Shown in pieces: positions 45,683 through 54,760 of a DNA stretch of 64,000 nucleotides. This DNA comes from Afipia sp. GTDB lineage: Bacteria > Pseudomonadota > Alphaproteobacteria > Rhizobiales > Xanthobacteraceae. A program made the translations under genes and the position numbers. Under the pieces are notes generated by a model, which saw only the letters and a list, made by a program, of their open reading frames with translations, ran no database searches and was not told the DNA's origin. Position 1 is the stretch's first letter; each line of letters starts with the position of its first letter. Location of the stretch: the NCBI GenBank assembly GCA_017308595.1, contig JAFKER010000005.1, forward strand, positions 754,950 to 818,949, in the 5' to 3' direction.

Positions 45683-46411
45683 ATGTGCAATCCGCTTTAT
45701 CTCCTGCCATTCGTCGCCAGTCTCGCTTGCCCGAGCGATGACTTCGGCCGCACGCGCTCGACATTCTATCACGAAGACATGCACAAGTGGATCGGAGCGG
45801 AAGCAACCGCCAGTCTCGGCGGTCAGCCCTCGCAATTCCAGCTGACTGACATCGAGCGCTCGCTGCGTGATCTCGCTTACTATTTCATCGAGCCGCCGCA
45901 CTCGCATCCCGCGTGGAAAGCTGTGTTCGGCGACTACAAGAAGATTCTCGCGCCCTGGAGCCAGAAGGCCGTCTTCGACCATACGCTGTATGGCCGTCGC
46001 ATGATTGATGAGCCGCATCGCTCGCAGGCCGCCGCTTATGGCGGATTGATCGAGGACGTGCGCAACGACGGGATCATGCTCGATCAGTTCATTCCCGTCG
46101 CCATGCAGGTCAATGATCTCGACATCAAGCGCAACAAGGCGCTCGGAATCGTTTCCGAGCTTTCGCCGCGTGAATACGCTGATGCGCAGGCGCGCATGCG
46201 CGAGAATGTTCTGGTGGTGCAGTGGGTGCAGCAATGTTTGCAGCAGCGCGTTGCATCCTACAGATGGGCGCTCGACCGCTTGGTCATTCACGCGCCCGAT
46301 GCCATGGCAGCCGATGCGGATCGCTTGATCGCGGGACTCTCTCAGCGCGCATCCGATGCCTGGATCAGGGCGACGCCCGTTGTGGGGCGCGCGTTGCGCG
46401 TCGGCGGATAG
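45683..46411 (+). CDS. Unknown exported protein, possible lipoprotein
   Basis: 242 aa. The first residues MCNPLYLLPFVASLACPSDD look like a short export signal ending at a cysteine; the SLAC box deviates from the lipobox in its first position, so lipidation is possible but not certain. The mature part is helical (QFQLTDIERSLRDLAYYFIE, YKKILAPWSQKAVFDHTLYG, DADRLIAGLSQRASDAWIRA). No domain recognised. Confidence 0.68.
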   Translation: MCNPLYLLPFVASLACPSDDFGRTRSTFYHEDMHKWIGAEATASLGGQPSQFQLTDIERSLRDLAYYFIEPPHSHPAWKAVFGDYKKILAPWSQKAVFDHTLYGRRMIDEPHRSQAAAYGGLIEDVRNDGIMLDQFIPVAMQVNDLDIKRNKALGIVSELSPREYADAQARMRENVLVVQWVQQCLQQRVASYRWALDRLVIHAPDAMAADADRLIAGLSQRASDAWIRATPVVGRALRVGG

Positions 46412-46564
46412 AATAATTTTTCCGGTTCCATCGTTATTCTGCGACCTTCGGTCACGCGTCGTTGCGACACGCGGCGCAGGGTCGCGTTGTGTCTGTTCCT
46501 GATCGGCTGTTTTGTTTTTCGAACGGTTGAGACTCGTCGCGGTAAGAGGATGGGGATTGGAATA

Positions 46565-46903
46565 ATGGGTTCCCCAATGACCAGGGTGTTTCTGTTCGGC
46601 AGAAGCTCTGGAACTCTGATTGCGTTAAGCATCGCCGTTGCAATACCTGCGTTCTTCATCGTCCATTCGCTTGAAACGCATCTGGTTCTGCCTGCGCTGA
46701 GCGTGCTGTTTTTCGGAATAGCGGCGCTTGCCGCGATCATCGCTTTGTCGGCGAGAGCCAGAAAAAACACAGAGAATCTCAATCTCTGGGATGTCGCGGG
46801 CGGTCTGGTCATTACCGGTTGCGCAGCGTCAGTGATGGGCGAGCCGGAACAGGTCGCGCAACTGTTCGAGCATTTGTTCGAACGCCGTAATCACGATCAA
46901 TAG
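46565..46903 (+). CDS. Small membrane protein
   Basis: About 112 aa from ATG 46565; ATGs at 46550 and 46577 are alternatives. Two or three transmembrane helices are seen (GTLIALSIAVAIPAFFIVHS, LVLPALSVLFFGIAALAAII, VAGGLVITGCAASVMG). The C-terminus is short and charged (EHLFERRNHDQ). Function unknown. Confidence 0.65.
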   Translation: MGSPMTRVFLFGRSSGTLIALSIAVAIPAFFIVHSLETHLVLPALSVLFFGIAALAAIIALSARARKNTENLNLWDVAGGLVITGCAASVMGEPEQVAQLFEHLFERRNHDQ

Positions 46904-47125
46904 GGAGATATCTCGACTAACGACGACCAGGCCGGGCCCCTCTGGCAGCTTTGAAGCTGCGATGTCGGACTGGAATTCATTTGGAGTGGCCCCTTTAAGA
47001 TGTACGGCAATGTCCGGCCGTGTCATGCGCTGACTTGAATAAGTCGGCGAACGACGCTTATCGCGACGTGGCGTATTCGCCTGAGACGGAGGCCGCTCTT
47101 TCCACACAACAGGGAAGCCCGGCTC
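46904..47125 (+). other. 222-base leader region upstream of the TerC-like gene
   Basis: No gene. Two small perfect hairpins lie here: a 7-bp stem at 46945-46960 and a 5-bp stem at 47032-47045. TerC/MntX-type genes are often under yybP-ykoY manganese riboswitches, but I could not find that motif's conserved core, so none is annotated. Confidence 0.35.
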
Positions 47126-47743
47126 ATGTTTGATCTCATAACCCCAGAAGCTTTAACTGCACTCGTTCAGGTCATCCTGATCGATCTCGTTCTCGCTGGC
47201 GACAATGCCATTGTCATCGGTCTCGCTGCAGCAGGTCTGCCGAAAGAGCAACGCAACAAGGCAATTTTAATCGGCGTTGGCGCTGCGACACTTCTGCGAA
47301 TCGTCTTCGCGGCCCTTACCACTCAGCTTCTGGCGATTGTCGGCCTCCTGCTGGCAGGCGGCATTTTGCTGCTGTGGGTCTGCTGGAAGATGTGGCGCGA
47401 GTTGAGCGCCGGGCATGAGCAGCATGCCGTGACACCAGAAGGCGAAGTATCGGCTGCGCCGACGAAGACGCTGGCTCAGGCGACCTGGCAGATCATCGTC
47501 GCCGACGTGTCAATGTCGCTCGACAATGTTCTCGCGGTCGCGGGCGCGGCGCGTGAGCATCCGATGGTGCTGATTTTCGGTCTGGCCCTGTCGATCGCGC
47601 TCATGGGCCTTGCTGCGTCGTTCATCGCGAAACTGCTGCAGAGGCACCGCTGGATCGCCTATGTCGGCCTTGCCGTCATTCTGTATGTGGCTGGCGAAAT
47701 GATCTATCGCGGCGCGCTGGAAGTTTGGCCGCATCTGAAGTGA
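47126..47743 (+). CDS. TerC-family membrane protein (YjbE type)
   Basis: 205 aa with about seven transmembrane helices. The two inverted-repeat motifs of the family are present with their acidic residues: DLVLAGDNAIVIGLA in helix 1-2 and DVSMSLDNVLAVAGA in the second half. Members export manganese or help to metallate exported enzymes. AAAGLPKEQRNKAILIGVG between helices is typical of YjbE. The 222-base leader suggests regulated expression. Confidence 0.92.
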   Translation: MFDLITPEALTALVQVILIDLVLAGDNAIVIGLAAAGLPKEQRNKAILIGVGAATLLRIVFAALTTQLLAIVGLLLAGGILLLWVCWKMWRELSAGHEQHAVTPEGEVSAAPTKTLAQATWQIIVADVSMSLDNVLAVAGAAREHPMVLIFGLALSIALMGLAASFIAKLLQRHRWIAYVGLAVILYVAGEMIYRGALEVWPHLK

Positions 47744-47755
47744 ACGAAGCGAAGG

Positions 47756-47783
47756 GCGCCGCTCGCCTGACGGCGGGTGGCGC
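47756..47783. terminator. Hairpin terminator between terC-like and DUF1254-like genes
   Basis: A 12-bp stem including two G-U pairs (47756-47767 and 47772-47783) closes a TGAC loop 12 bases after the plus-strand stop. The T tract is poor (TCATCTT), so termination is likely but not certain. Confidence 0.55.
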
Positions 47784-47804
47784 TCATCTTGCTCACACGG
47801 TGGG

Positions 47805-48377
47805 TTAGCGCTTGGCCTGCGGCGCGTCGGTCTGAGTGCGGCAGTTGGCTGCGGCGAGCGAGGCCTGTGCTTGTGCCATCAATCCGGGTTCGGCAGCGAG
47901 TGCCTTCAAGAGAATGAGCCCGGTCGTCGTGGGGGAATCGATGATCAGCCGGTCGGCCGCGGTGACTTCCTCGTCTTCCGGCAGTTCGGCGTGCTGCGCA
48001 GCGGTCATCAGGTCGAGTTCAATGACGCGGCGTCCGGCGGAACGATCATTGATCGCGTAGTAGGCCACATCGTTACGGGTGTAGAACGACACCGATGTAT
48101 AGGCCTGACTCACCGGGACGGTCAGCTTGATCGGACCGTTTGAAAGATCGTAGCGGCATGCAGCGCTGGCAAAGGCCGGGTCCATGAACGGCATGGGGGC
48201 ATTGCCCGGCTCTGCCGCGGGAAGGGCGGTGACAGCATTGAGCTTTGTGATCGGCGCGAGGCGTGAATAAGCATCGAGGGTCGCCACGCGCGGAAGCACG
48301 AGTACGCTCACGAGATGTACGACCCCGCCGAGCAACGCACCGCCGATGATTGCAAACGCCCAGCGGATCATGGGCAA
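47805..48377 (-). CDS. Membrane-anchored DUF1254-type protein
   Basis: 190 aa. One N-terminal transmembrane helix (MIRWAFAIIGGALLGGVVHL) is followed by an extracytoplasmic beta-rich domain (ATLDAYSRLAPITKLNAVTA, IKLTVPVSQAYTSVSFYTRN). It resembles the short partner of DUF1214 proteins seen in rhizobia and overlaps that partner by ten bases. Function unknown; the pair probably works as a unit in the envelope. Confidence 0.68.
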   Translation of the reverse strand: MPMIRWAFAIIGGALLGGVVHLVSVLVLPRVATLDAYSRLAPITKLNAVTALPAAEPGNAPMPFMDPAFASAACRYDLSNGPIKLTVPVSQAYTSVSFYTRNDVAYYAINDRSAGRRVIELDLMTAAQHAELPEDEEVTAADRLIIDSPTTTGLILLKALAAEPGLMAQAQASLAAANCRTQTDAPQAKR

Positions 48378-48946
48378 CCCACTGTCGCGATGGAGGGCAT
48401 CGGCGCATCCTTCTGGGTGCGGGTGCCGACGCCGACCGGCGTATCGTAAAGGCGCAGTGCCAGCATGTATCGGTCAAGGCCGCCGGTCGGTAACCAGTTT
48501 CCGGCGCGCGAGCGGGACGTCACACGCAGTTCAAAACTTCCGTCCGATCCGCGCACGATTTCCTGGCTGGTGAAGCCGTAGCGCTGCAGCGAGTTGGCGA
48601 CGAGCCGTCCTTTCGGATCGTAAATCGTCATGGTCCAGAATCGCGCGGCGGGCGTCACGCCTTTCACCACAACATCGCAGCGACCGTCGAGGGCGCGGCC
48701 GTTGTCATCCGTTGTCGCCGTGAACATCACGCCATCCCCGGTGCCGACCGGGAGCTCGCCGCTGCGCGCCACCGAGGCGCGCGAATAAGGATCGATGTCG
48801 CTCGTTCCGGTTTTCGGCCGCGCGGTCCAGGCTCCGATCTTGATCGTGCCGACATTGACGCCGCGCGTCGCCGTCATCCACGTCGCCCCGAGGCCGACGA
48901 TGGTCGCGATGATCAGCGTAACGAGGGTGATGAGGATCAGCCGCAC
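48368..48946 (-). CDS. DUF1214 domain membrane protein
   Basis: 192 aa. An N-terminal anchor (LILITLVTLIIATIVGLGA) precedes a DUF1214 domain: DIDPYSRASVARSGELPVGT, FWTMTIYDPKGRLVANSLQR and the closing NWLPTGGLDRYMLALRLYD, the most typical stretch of the family. Related long proteins carry DUF1254 and DUF1214 together; here they are separate, overlapping genes. It lies 24 bases after the penicillin-binding protein gene and may share its transcript. Confidence 0.83.
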   Translation of the reverse strand: MRLILITLVTLIIATIVGLGATWMTATRGVNVGTIKIGAWTARPKTGTSDIDPYSRASVARSGELPVGTGDGVMFTATTDDNGRALDGRCDVVVKGVTPAARFWTMTIYDPKGRLVANSLQRYGFTSQEIVRGSDGSFELRVTSRSRAGNWLPTGGLDRYMLALRLYDTPVGVGTRTQKDAPMPSIATVGCP

Positions 48947-48970
48947 GGGGAGAACGCACTCATGAGACGG

Positions 48971-51244
48971 TCAGTTCTTGCGCGGTGGCGCAGGCACCGC
49001 CGCCGGGTCTGACGTTGCCGATGCAAAACTGTCCGGGAAGGCTACGCTGGACGGGGGCGCTGGCTTTCCGACGTCGTTCGAAGACGTCTTGCCCGGCGTC
49101 ACGGTTTTCGCCGCGTCGTCGAACAGCTTTTCGACGCGGACGAGGATGCTGGCGCCCCGCCGTGTCAGGATCGGCGGAGGTCCGGGATTGATCTCGGGAG
49201 CCCTGGCGTTCGCGTTGGCCGCGGAGAGGGCGTTAGGCGGAAGCTTCTTTCCAGCGCCAATGCCGGGAACGTCCCTGATTTCGACGCCCTGATGCGCGAC
49301 GACCATGATGTCGTGCCATGTCTGGGCCGGAAGCGAACCGCCGGTCATGCGGTTGGTCGACGAGTAATCGTCGTTGCCGTACCAGACGGCCATGGTGAAG
49401 TTACCGGTGTAACCGACGAACCATGCATCTCTGAACGCGTTCGTCGTGCCGGTCTTGCCGGCGGCCGGGATGCCATCGAGCCGCGCGCGCCGCGCGGTGC
49501 CTTCATCGACGACATGACTCATCATTTCCGCCATGTCGGCAGCGACGGAAGCGGGGATCGCCTGCACCGGCTTTTTGCCGTCCCGATCCCAGCGCCAGAC
49601 GGGATCGCCTGCGCCGGTACGGACTTCGAGAACGGCGTGCGGCTTCACCGCGCGTCCCTTGTTCGGGAAGGTGGCATAAGCAACGGCGTGCTCAACGACG
49701 CTGACTTCCGTCGAGCCGATCGGCAGCGAGGGTGTATCGATGAGAGGCGCCGTGATGCCCATCTTGCGCGCGGTTTCGACAATCTTGGCGCGTCCGGCGC
49801 GAGGGCCGCCCTTGCCGCCCATCGTGATCGACAATTTGACCGGAACGACATTGATGGAGCGGGTGATGGCCTGCGTCAGCGTCACTGAGCCGGAGTAGGA
49901 GCGGCCGTAGTTCTGCGGGCACCAGTTGCCGATGCAGACCGGACCATCGACCACGATCGACTTCGGCGTGAAGCCGTTCATCAATGCGGTGGCATAGACG
50001 TAAGGCTTAAACGAAGAGCCGGGCTGACGCATCGCGTCGACTGCGCGGTTGAACTGGCTGGCGCCGTAGTCGCGGCCGCCGACCATGGCGCGCACGCCGC
50101 CATCGAGATCGGCCAGCACAACAGCGGCCTGTGTCGCGTGGTAGTCGCGGCCGAACTGACGCAACTGGTTCTCGACCGTTTCTTCCGCCGCGCGCTGCAC
50201 GTTCATATCGATCGCTGTGCGGACCACGAAGACGCGTTCTGTATAAGATTTCGGGAAGGTCTGGACGAGCTTGCGCATCTCGTCGAAGGCATAGTCGAGA
50301 TAATAGTTCGGCGAATTCTCGTCGCGCCGGTCGACAGCGTTGGCCGGATTGCGGCGTGCGCCGAACACCTGACCTTCGGTCATGAAGCCGGCGTCCACGA
50401 GATTGTCGAGCACGACGTTGGCGCGAGCGCGGGCGGCGGGCAGGTTGATGTGCGGTGCGTATTTGGTTGGCGCCTTGAACAGGCCGGCCAGCATGGCGGC
50501 CTCGGCCAGATTCACGTCACGCGCGGACTTGTTGAAGTAGAAGTGCGCGGCACCGTCGACGCCGAAGGTGCCGCCGCCCATATACGCGCGATCGAGATAG
50601 AGCTTGAGAATTTCATTTTTTGTCAGGCGCGTTTCCAGCCAGATGGCGAGGAACGCTTCCTTCACCTTGCGCTCGATGGTGCGCTCGTTGTTGAGGAACA
50701 GGTTCTTGGCAAGCTGCTGCGAGATCGAGGAGCCGCCCTGGCGGACGCCGCCAGCCTGCGCGTTGGTCACGAGCGCGCGCGCAGTGCCTGCGATGTCGAT
50801 GCCGAAATGATCGTAGAAGCGGCGATCTTCGGTGGCGAGCGTCGCCTTGATGAGATTGTCGGGGAATTCCTCGAGCGGGATCGAGTCGTTGTGCTTGATG
50901 CCTCGGCTGCCGATCGGATTGCCGTAGCGATCAAGAAACGTCACCGCGAGATCGGACTTCTTCAGCCAGTCGTCGTCGGCGGTTTCGCGGAAAGCCGGGA
51001 TCGCCAGTGCGAGCATGAGGACCATGCCGGCCAGGCCGATGGTCGCGCCTTCCGAAAGAGGCTCGATGAAGACCCAGCGTTTCCAGCGGCCGACATAGAA
51101 GCGGTCCATGAAAGTGGAATAACGTTCCCACAATTCACGCAGGCCGACAGCGGAATTGAACAGCGATGAATCGATCCGCGCGTCGAGGTCCAGCATGAAA
51201 TGCCGGAATCGCTTCTTCCACTCGCTGGGTACGATCTGGCGCAC
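48971..51244 (-). CDS. Class A penicillin-binding protein (PBP1A type)
   Basis: 757 aa from GTG 51244 (AAGGG six bases upstream). A cytoplasmic tail of about 65 residues and one transmembrane helix (TIGLAGMVLMLALAIPAFRE) are followed by the GT51 glycosyltransferase (ATLATEDRRFYDHFGIDIAG, GGSSISQQLAKNLFL, AYMGGGTFGVDGAAHFYF). The transpeptidase has the SxxK serine in QPGSSFKPYVYA, ITRSINVVP (SxN) and AAGKTGTTNAFRDAWFVGYT (KTG). It polymerises and cross-links peptidoglycan. A Pro/Ala-rich tail ends it. The long basic N-terminus is unusual but occurs in rhizobial homologues. Confidence 0.95.
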   Translation of the reverse strand: MRQIVPSEWKKRFRHFMLDLDARIDSSLFNSAVGLRELWERYSTFMDRFYVGRWKRWVFIEPLSEGATIGLAGMVLMLALAIPAFRETADDDWLKKSDLAVTFLDRYGNPIGSRGIKHNDSIPLEEFPDNLIKATLATEDRRFYDHFGIDIAGTARALVTNAQAGGVRQGGSSISQQLAKNLFLNNERTIERKVKEAFLAIWLETRLTKNEILKLYLDRAYMGGGTFGVDGAAHFYFNKSARDVNLAEAAMLAGLFKAPTKYAPHINLPAARARANVVLDNLVDAGFMTEGQVFGARRNPANAVDRRDENSPNYYLDYAFDEMRKLVQTFPKSYTERVFVVRTAIDMNVQRAAEETVENQLRQFGRDYHATQAAVVLADLDGGVRAMVGGRDYGASQFNRAVDAMRQPGSSFKPYVYATALMNGFTPKSIVVDGPVCIGNWCPQNYGRSYSGSVTLTQAITRSINVVPVKLSITMGGKGGPRAGRAKIVETARKMGITAPLIDTPSLPIGSTEVSVVEHAVAYATFPNKGRAVKPHAVLEVRTGAGDPVWRWDRDGKKPVQAIPASVAADMAEMMSHVVDEGTARRARLDGIPAAGKTGTTNAFRDAWFVGYTGNFTMAVWYGNDDYSSTNRMTGGSLPAQTWHDIMVVAHQGVEIRDVPGIGAGKKLPPNALSAANANARAPEINPGPPPILTRRGASILVRVEKLFDDAAKTVTPGKTSSNDVGKPAPPSSVAFPDSFASATSDPAAVPAPPRKN

Positions 51245-51541
51245 CGGAACCCTTGAAAATAATGAAAAGCGCTGGTCAGACGATGCGGATCAATTTGCGG
51301 CATCCCCAAGGCGGCCAAAGGGGCGATTTCACCGTCGGGGAATCCGCCATCTTCTAGCCGACCGGGAACCATAAACCAATGGCCGTGCTGGATTTTTAAT
51401 GATGAGAGTGAACGCTGCCCACGGCTTTGTGCGGACAAAACGCGACTTGGCGCTTCACCGCTTGCGCCCATGGTCCTAAGGCTCCTAACAAGGCCCATAA
51501 AAGCGTTTTCAGGACCGCAGTATCCCTACAGGTTTGATGCC

Positions 51542-52060
51542 ATGACAACCCGGCCCAAGCGGCCTTCGACCCAAAGCGAATTTTTCTGGAAAACCAAGAC
51601 GTTGGAGGAGATGTCCGACGGCGAATGGGAAAGCCTGTGCGATGGCTGCGCGCGCTGCTGCCTGGAAAAGCTGGAGGATGAAGACACCGGCAAGATCTAT
51701 TTCACTCACATTTCCTGCACGCTGCTGGATGCCGGGCTGTGTGCCTGCAAGGACTATCCCAATCGCTCGGCCAAGGTGGCCGATTGCGTGCGGCTGACGC
51801 CGGAGAATGTCCGGACCCTGAACTGGCTGCCGCCGAGTTGTGGCTACAAGCTGGTTGCGGAAGGGCGTGATCTTTACTGGTGGCACCCGTTGATTTCCGG
51901 CGATCCGAATACGGTGCACGAGGCCGGGGTCTCGGTGCGGGGCCGGGTGTGGGGCACCGAGGAGGAGGTCGATGTGGCCGATCTGGAGGACCACATCGTG
52001 CAGTGGCCGGGTGTGATTCCACGGCGTGCGCGGCTGAAGAAGCGTCCGGTGCCAAAGTAG
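51542..52060 (+). CDS. YcgN-family cysteine-cluster protein
   Basis: 172 aa from ATG 51542. [20 protein letters not shown] and [20 protein letters not shown] open it, then [20 protein letters not shown] and the [20 protein letters not shown] stretch. The eight or so cysteines ([30 protein letters not shown]) are those of the YkgJ/YcgN family, expected to bind an Fe-S cluster or zinc. Function unknown. Confidence 0.92.
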   Translation: MTTRPKRPSTQSEFFWKTKTLEEMSDGEWESLCDGCARCCLEKLEDEDTGKIYFTHISCTLLDAGLCACKDYPNRSAKVADCVRLTPENVRTLNWLPPSCGYKLVAEGRDLYWWHPLISGDPNTVHEAGVSVRGRVWGTEEEVDVADLEDHIVQWPGVIPRRARLKKRPVPK

Positions 52061-52228
52061 GAGAGGGAGGCGGATAACGCGCGCGTGATGATCCTTTCGC
52101 GCGGTCCACCCATGCGCCTGTGCGGCTTATGAAGTTTCGCGAAACGGGATAAACCGTCAGTCATCCCGTGCATTTCAAGGTCAGGCCGGTCGAGGCTTGG
52201 CCATTCTCCGGAACGTTCTTCTCAACGC

Positions 52229-53803
52229 ATGACCGAGACACATCGACAGCGTGGCGACGCGGACGAAGCGCTGGAGCATCCGGACGACGTTTCCAATATC
52301 GCGACAGAAGTCATCGATCTTACCGAAGCGCCGCCGATCGTACCGGCGCCGCCGCTGTCCAAGAGCGAAGTGCGGACCATCCTGCTGAGCCTGATGCTCA
52401 CGATGTTCCTGACCGCGCTCGACCAGACCATTATTGCGACCGCCCTGCCGACCATCGGCCGCCAGTTTGGCGATGTCAGCAACCTCTCATGGGTCATCAC
52501 TGCGTATCTGCTGGCATCGACGGCAGTCGCGCCGGTCTATGGCACGCTGAGCGACATCTACGGCCGCCGCGCGATGATCGTGGTGTCGCTCGCGCTGTTC
52601 CTGCTCGGCTCGGTACTTTGCGCAATCGCGCCGAACATCCTGACACTGATTCTGGCACGCGCGCTTCAGGGCATCGGCGGCGGCGGCATCCTTCCGCTGG
52701 TTCAGATCGTGATTTCCGACGTGATCACGCCGCGCGAACGCGGGCAGTATCAGGCGTACTTCTCGTCGGTGTGGGTGGCCGCCGGTATCGGCGGTCCGGT
52801 TCTTGGCGGATTGTTTGCCGAACATCTGCACTGGTCGGTGATCTTCTGGATCAACCTTCCACTCGGCGCGGTGTCGCTGGCGCTGCTGCTGCCTAAGATG
52901 AAGAAGATTCCTGTCTTTCATCGCAGGCGCAAGGTCGATTGGTTGGGCGGCGTGTTGTTGATGGCATCCGCCGTCATCGTGATGCTGGTGCTGACATGGG
53001 GCGGTAACCGTTTTGCGTGGGCGTCACCCGCGATCCTCGCGATGGTCGGCTCCGCGATTTTTCTCAGTGTCGCGTTCGTCTGGCATGCACGCCGGGCGCC
53101 CGAACCATTCCTGCCGATCCCGCTGCTGTCAGGACCGGTGGTCCCGTTCGCAATGGCCGCGGGCGGCTGCGCGATCGGCACGATGATCGGCCTCACGGTG
53201 CATATGCCGCTGTACTATGAAGTTGTTTACGGCCTCACCGCGAGCGAGGCGGGGCTTGCGCTGATCCCGCTGGTGGCCGTGTCCGTGCTTGGCGCGTGGG
53301 CGGCCGGCCGCGCGATGATGTACACCAAACACTACAAGCGCGCGGCGATCGGCGGCGTCTCGCTTGCGGCCTGCGCGGCGACGGCGCTTGCGCTGGCAAC
53401 GCCGCTGCCGCTATGGCAATTGCTCGCCGCGCTGTCGCTGATGGCGTTGGGCCTCGGCACTGTGTTTCCTGTGAGTGTCGTTTCGATTCAAAATGCCGTG
53501 CCGCGCGCTCAGGTCGGCACTGCGACCGGAGCAATGAACTTCTTCCGCTCACTCATGGCCTCGTTCACTGTCGCGGCCTTCACCGCGATCCTGCTGATGG
53601 TGCTCGGCGGCAATCTCAGCATCGGAGCCGAGCATAAGATCGGCGGGACGCACGCGATCGCCGCCAGCGATATGATCGTGGCTTTCCGCTACGTGTTCGC
53701 TGCCGCCGCCGTGTTGCTGGCGACTGGCGCGACGCTGGTGATGGTGATGGAAGAGCGGCCGCTGGCGGGGCCGCAGCAGACGCCCGCCGAGATGGCGGAA
53801 TAG
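52229..53803 (+). CDS. DHA2-family MFS drug exporter (EmrB/QacA type)
   Basis: 524 aa with 14 transmembrane helices after a 45-residue cytoplasmic start. FLTALDQTIIATALPTIGRQ carries the helix-1 DHA2 motif, GTLSDIYGRRAMIVVSL is motif A, ARALQGIGGGGILPLVQIVI is motif B and WVAAGIGGPVLGGLF is motif C, all diagnostic of proton-driven antiporters. It exports drugs or toxic compounds. No regulator or membrane-fusion partner adjoins it. Confidence 0.93.
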   Translation: MTETHRQRGDADEALEHPDDVSNIATEVIDLTEAPPIVPAPPLSKSEVRTILLSLMLTMFLTALDQTIIATALPTIGRQFGDVSNLSWVITAYLLASTAVAPVYGTLSDIYGRRAMIVVSLALFLLGSVLCAIAPNILTLILARALQGIGGGGILPLVQIVISDVITPRERGQYQAYFSSVWVAAGIGGPVLGGLFAEHLHWSVIFWINLPLGAVSLALLLPKMKKIPVFHRRRKVDWLGGVLLMASAVIVMLVLTWGGNRFAWASPAILAMVGSAIFLSVAFVWHARRAPEPFLPIPLLSGPVVPFAMAAGGCAIGTMIGLTVHMPLYYEVVYGLTASEAGLALIPLVAVSVLGAWAAGRAMMYTKHYKRAAIGGVSLAACAATALALATPLPLWQLLAALSLMALGLGTVFPVSVVSIQNAVPRAQVGTATGAMNFFRSLMASFTVAAFTAILLMVLGGNLSIGAEHKIGGTHAIAASDMIVAFRYVFAAAAVLLATGATLVMVMEERPLAGPQQTPAEMAE

Positions 53804-53932
53804 CAACGCTTCCTTTTCAAAAGGCGAAACCGTGACAAACCGCGGCGCATAAGGCGAAGCGGTGACGTGGCTCTGCGCCGTGTTGCGCCGGACCTCGCGT
53901 CGTGCTGCAGTCTCTCGAACGGAGAGGGTGCG

Positions 53933-54154
53933 ATGCTGAACGCCGCCTGGCTGATCGTTCATCTGATGGGGAGCGCCGCGCCGATGCTTGCCGGTACCGC
54001 CGCCAAACCGGCGGGCGTGAGCTGTACCTATCAGGCCTGCATGGCGAAATGCGGCCGGCTTAATGGCGCGATCTGCAACACTTATTGCGATGCCAAGATT
54101 CCGCAGCGGGTTGCCGTGGGTGTTTGTCCTTCGCGGGGTCCATACGGCGGCTGA
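53933..54154 (+). CDS. Small exported cysteine-rich protein
   Basis: 73 aa from ATG 53933 (GGAGAGGG ahead). A signal sequence (LNAAWLIVHLMGSAAPMLAG) is followed by a 50-residue mature part with five cysteines (CTYQACMAKCGRLNGAICNTYC region plus CPSRG), likely disulfide-linked in the periplasm or outside. No family recognised. Confidence 0.6.
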   Translation: MLNAAWLIVHLMGSAAPMLAGTAAKPAGVSCTYQACMAKCGRLNGAICNTYCDAKIPQRVAVGVCPSRGPYGG

Positions 54155-54208
54155 TTGACAGTCAGCTCCCTTTGTTCCCCGGGACACTTCCCGGACGGCG
54201 CAGCAGTA

Positions 54209-54276
54209 TAGGAAATTAATCCTTGACAGCGTGACGCTTCCCGGATATCGTTCCGGCATCCTCCCAAATTGCATCT
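54209..54276 (+). promoter_or_regulatory. Promoter module A, upstream of the toxin-antitoxin operon
   Basis: TTGACA at 54223-54228 and TATCGT at 54246-54251, with a 17-base spacer, form a near-ideal sigma-70 promoter; transcription should begin near 54258. The 68-base block aligns without gaps to 57348-57415 (about 51 of 68 identical). It includes conserved sequence beyond the promoter boxes, notably CGGCAT and TTGCATCT downstream of the -10. Confidence 0.75.
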
Positions 54277-54329
54277 TCGCGGGCCCTCATTGAGGGCTAG
54301 TCGCACATTGACGCCCGCGGCCAAGATTC

Positions 54330-54357
54330 CTATCTTATGCAAGGTTGCATAGGATAG
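54330..54357. promoter_or_regulatory. Palindromic operator at the antitoxin start
   Basis: A 28-base inverted repeat (CTATC-T-TATGCAA-GG-TTGCATA-G-GATAG) with a single mismatched pair ends four bases before the antitoxin ATG. Antitoxins with an N-terminal helix-turn-helix bind such sites to repress their own operon. The half-site TTGCAT also occurs at 54269-54274 and in promoter module B. Confidence 0.7.
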
Positions 54358-54361
54358 CCAA

Positions 54362-54760
54362 ATGACTGCAAATCCGCAGACTAGTCCGAAACTGGTTCCA
54401 GCGGCCCGCCACAGCCTCGCGCTGGCGGGCTTCTTCGGCATCATGGCGCGGTGGGGCGTTGGCAACGGCGACGCACGGCGCATTCTCGGCAATCCGGCCG
54501 AGCGCACGTTCTTTCAATGGAAGAGCGGCAAGGCGGCGCGGCTGCCGGACGATACGCTGCGCCGGATCGGCTATGTGGCGGGTATCTGGAAGGCGCTGCA
54601 GATCGTCTATTCCGACGCCGCGCTGGCCGATGGCTGGGTGCTGCGGCCCAATCGCGCCTTTGCCGGACAGACGCCGCTGGCACGGATGACTGCAGGCGAT
54701 GTCACCGACCTCGCGGCGGTGCGTGCCTATGTCGATGCGGCGCGCGCGCCGTGGTCGTGA
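54362..54760 (+). CDS. Xre/MbcA/ParS-type antitoxin (DUF2384)
   Basis: 132 aa. The N-terminal part (ALAGFFGIMARWGVGNGDAR and ERTFFQWKSGKAARLPDDTL) is a helix-turn-helix. The C-terminal half (LRRIGYVAGIWKALQIVYSD, DGWVLRPNRAFAGQTPLARM, VTDLAAVRAYVDAAR) is the MbcA/ParS toxin-binding domain. It should bind and neutralise the RES toxin encoded next and repress the operon through the upstream palindrome. The stop overlaps the toxin GTG start (GTGA). Confidence 0.93.
   Translation: MTANPQTSPKLVPAARHSLALAGFFGIMARWGVGNGDARRILGNPAERTFFQWKSGKAARLPDDTLRRIGYVAGIWKALQIVYSDAALADGWVLRPNRAFAGQTPLARMTAGDVTDLAAVRAYVDAARAPWS

Noticed and set aside
47041-47125. CTGAGA at 47081-47086 ahead of the TerC-like gene as a thiamine or manganese riboswitch element
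   Set aside because: The remaining conserved TPP core is missing and the yybP-ykoY core was not found; only isolated small hairpins are visible.
54451-54756. Upstream extension of the RES toxin frame back to 54451
   Set aside because: It lies fully within the antitoxin gene in another frame, is Arg/Cys-rich and unlike RES N-termini; the GTG at 54757 coupled to the antitoxin stop is the natural start.
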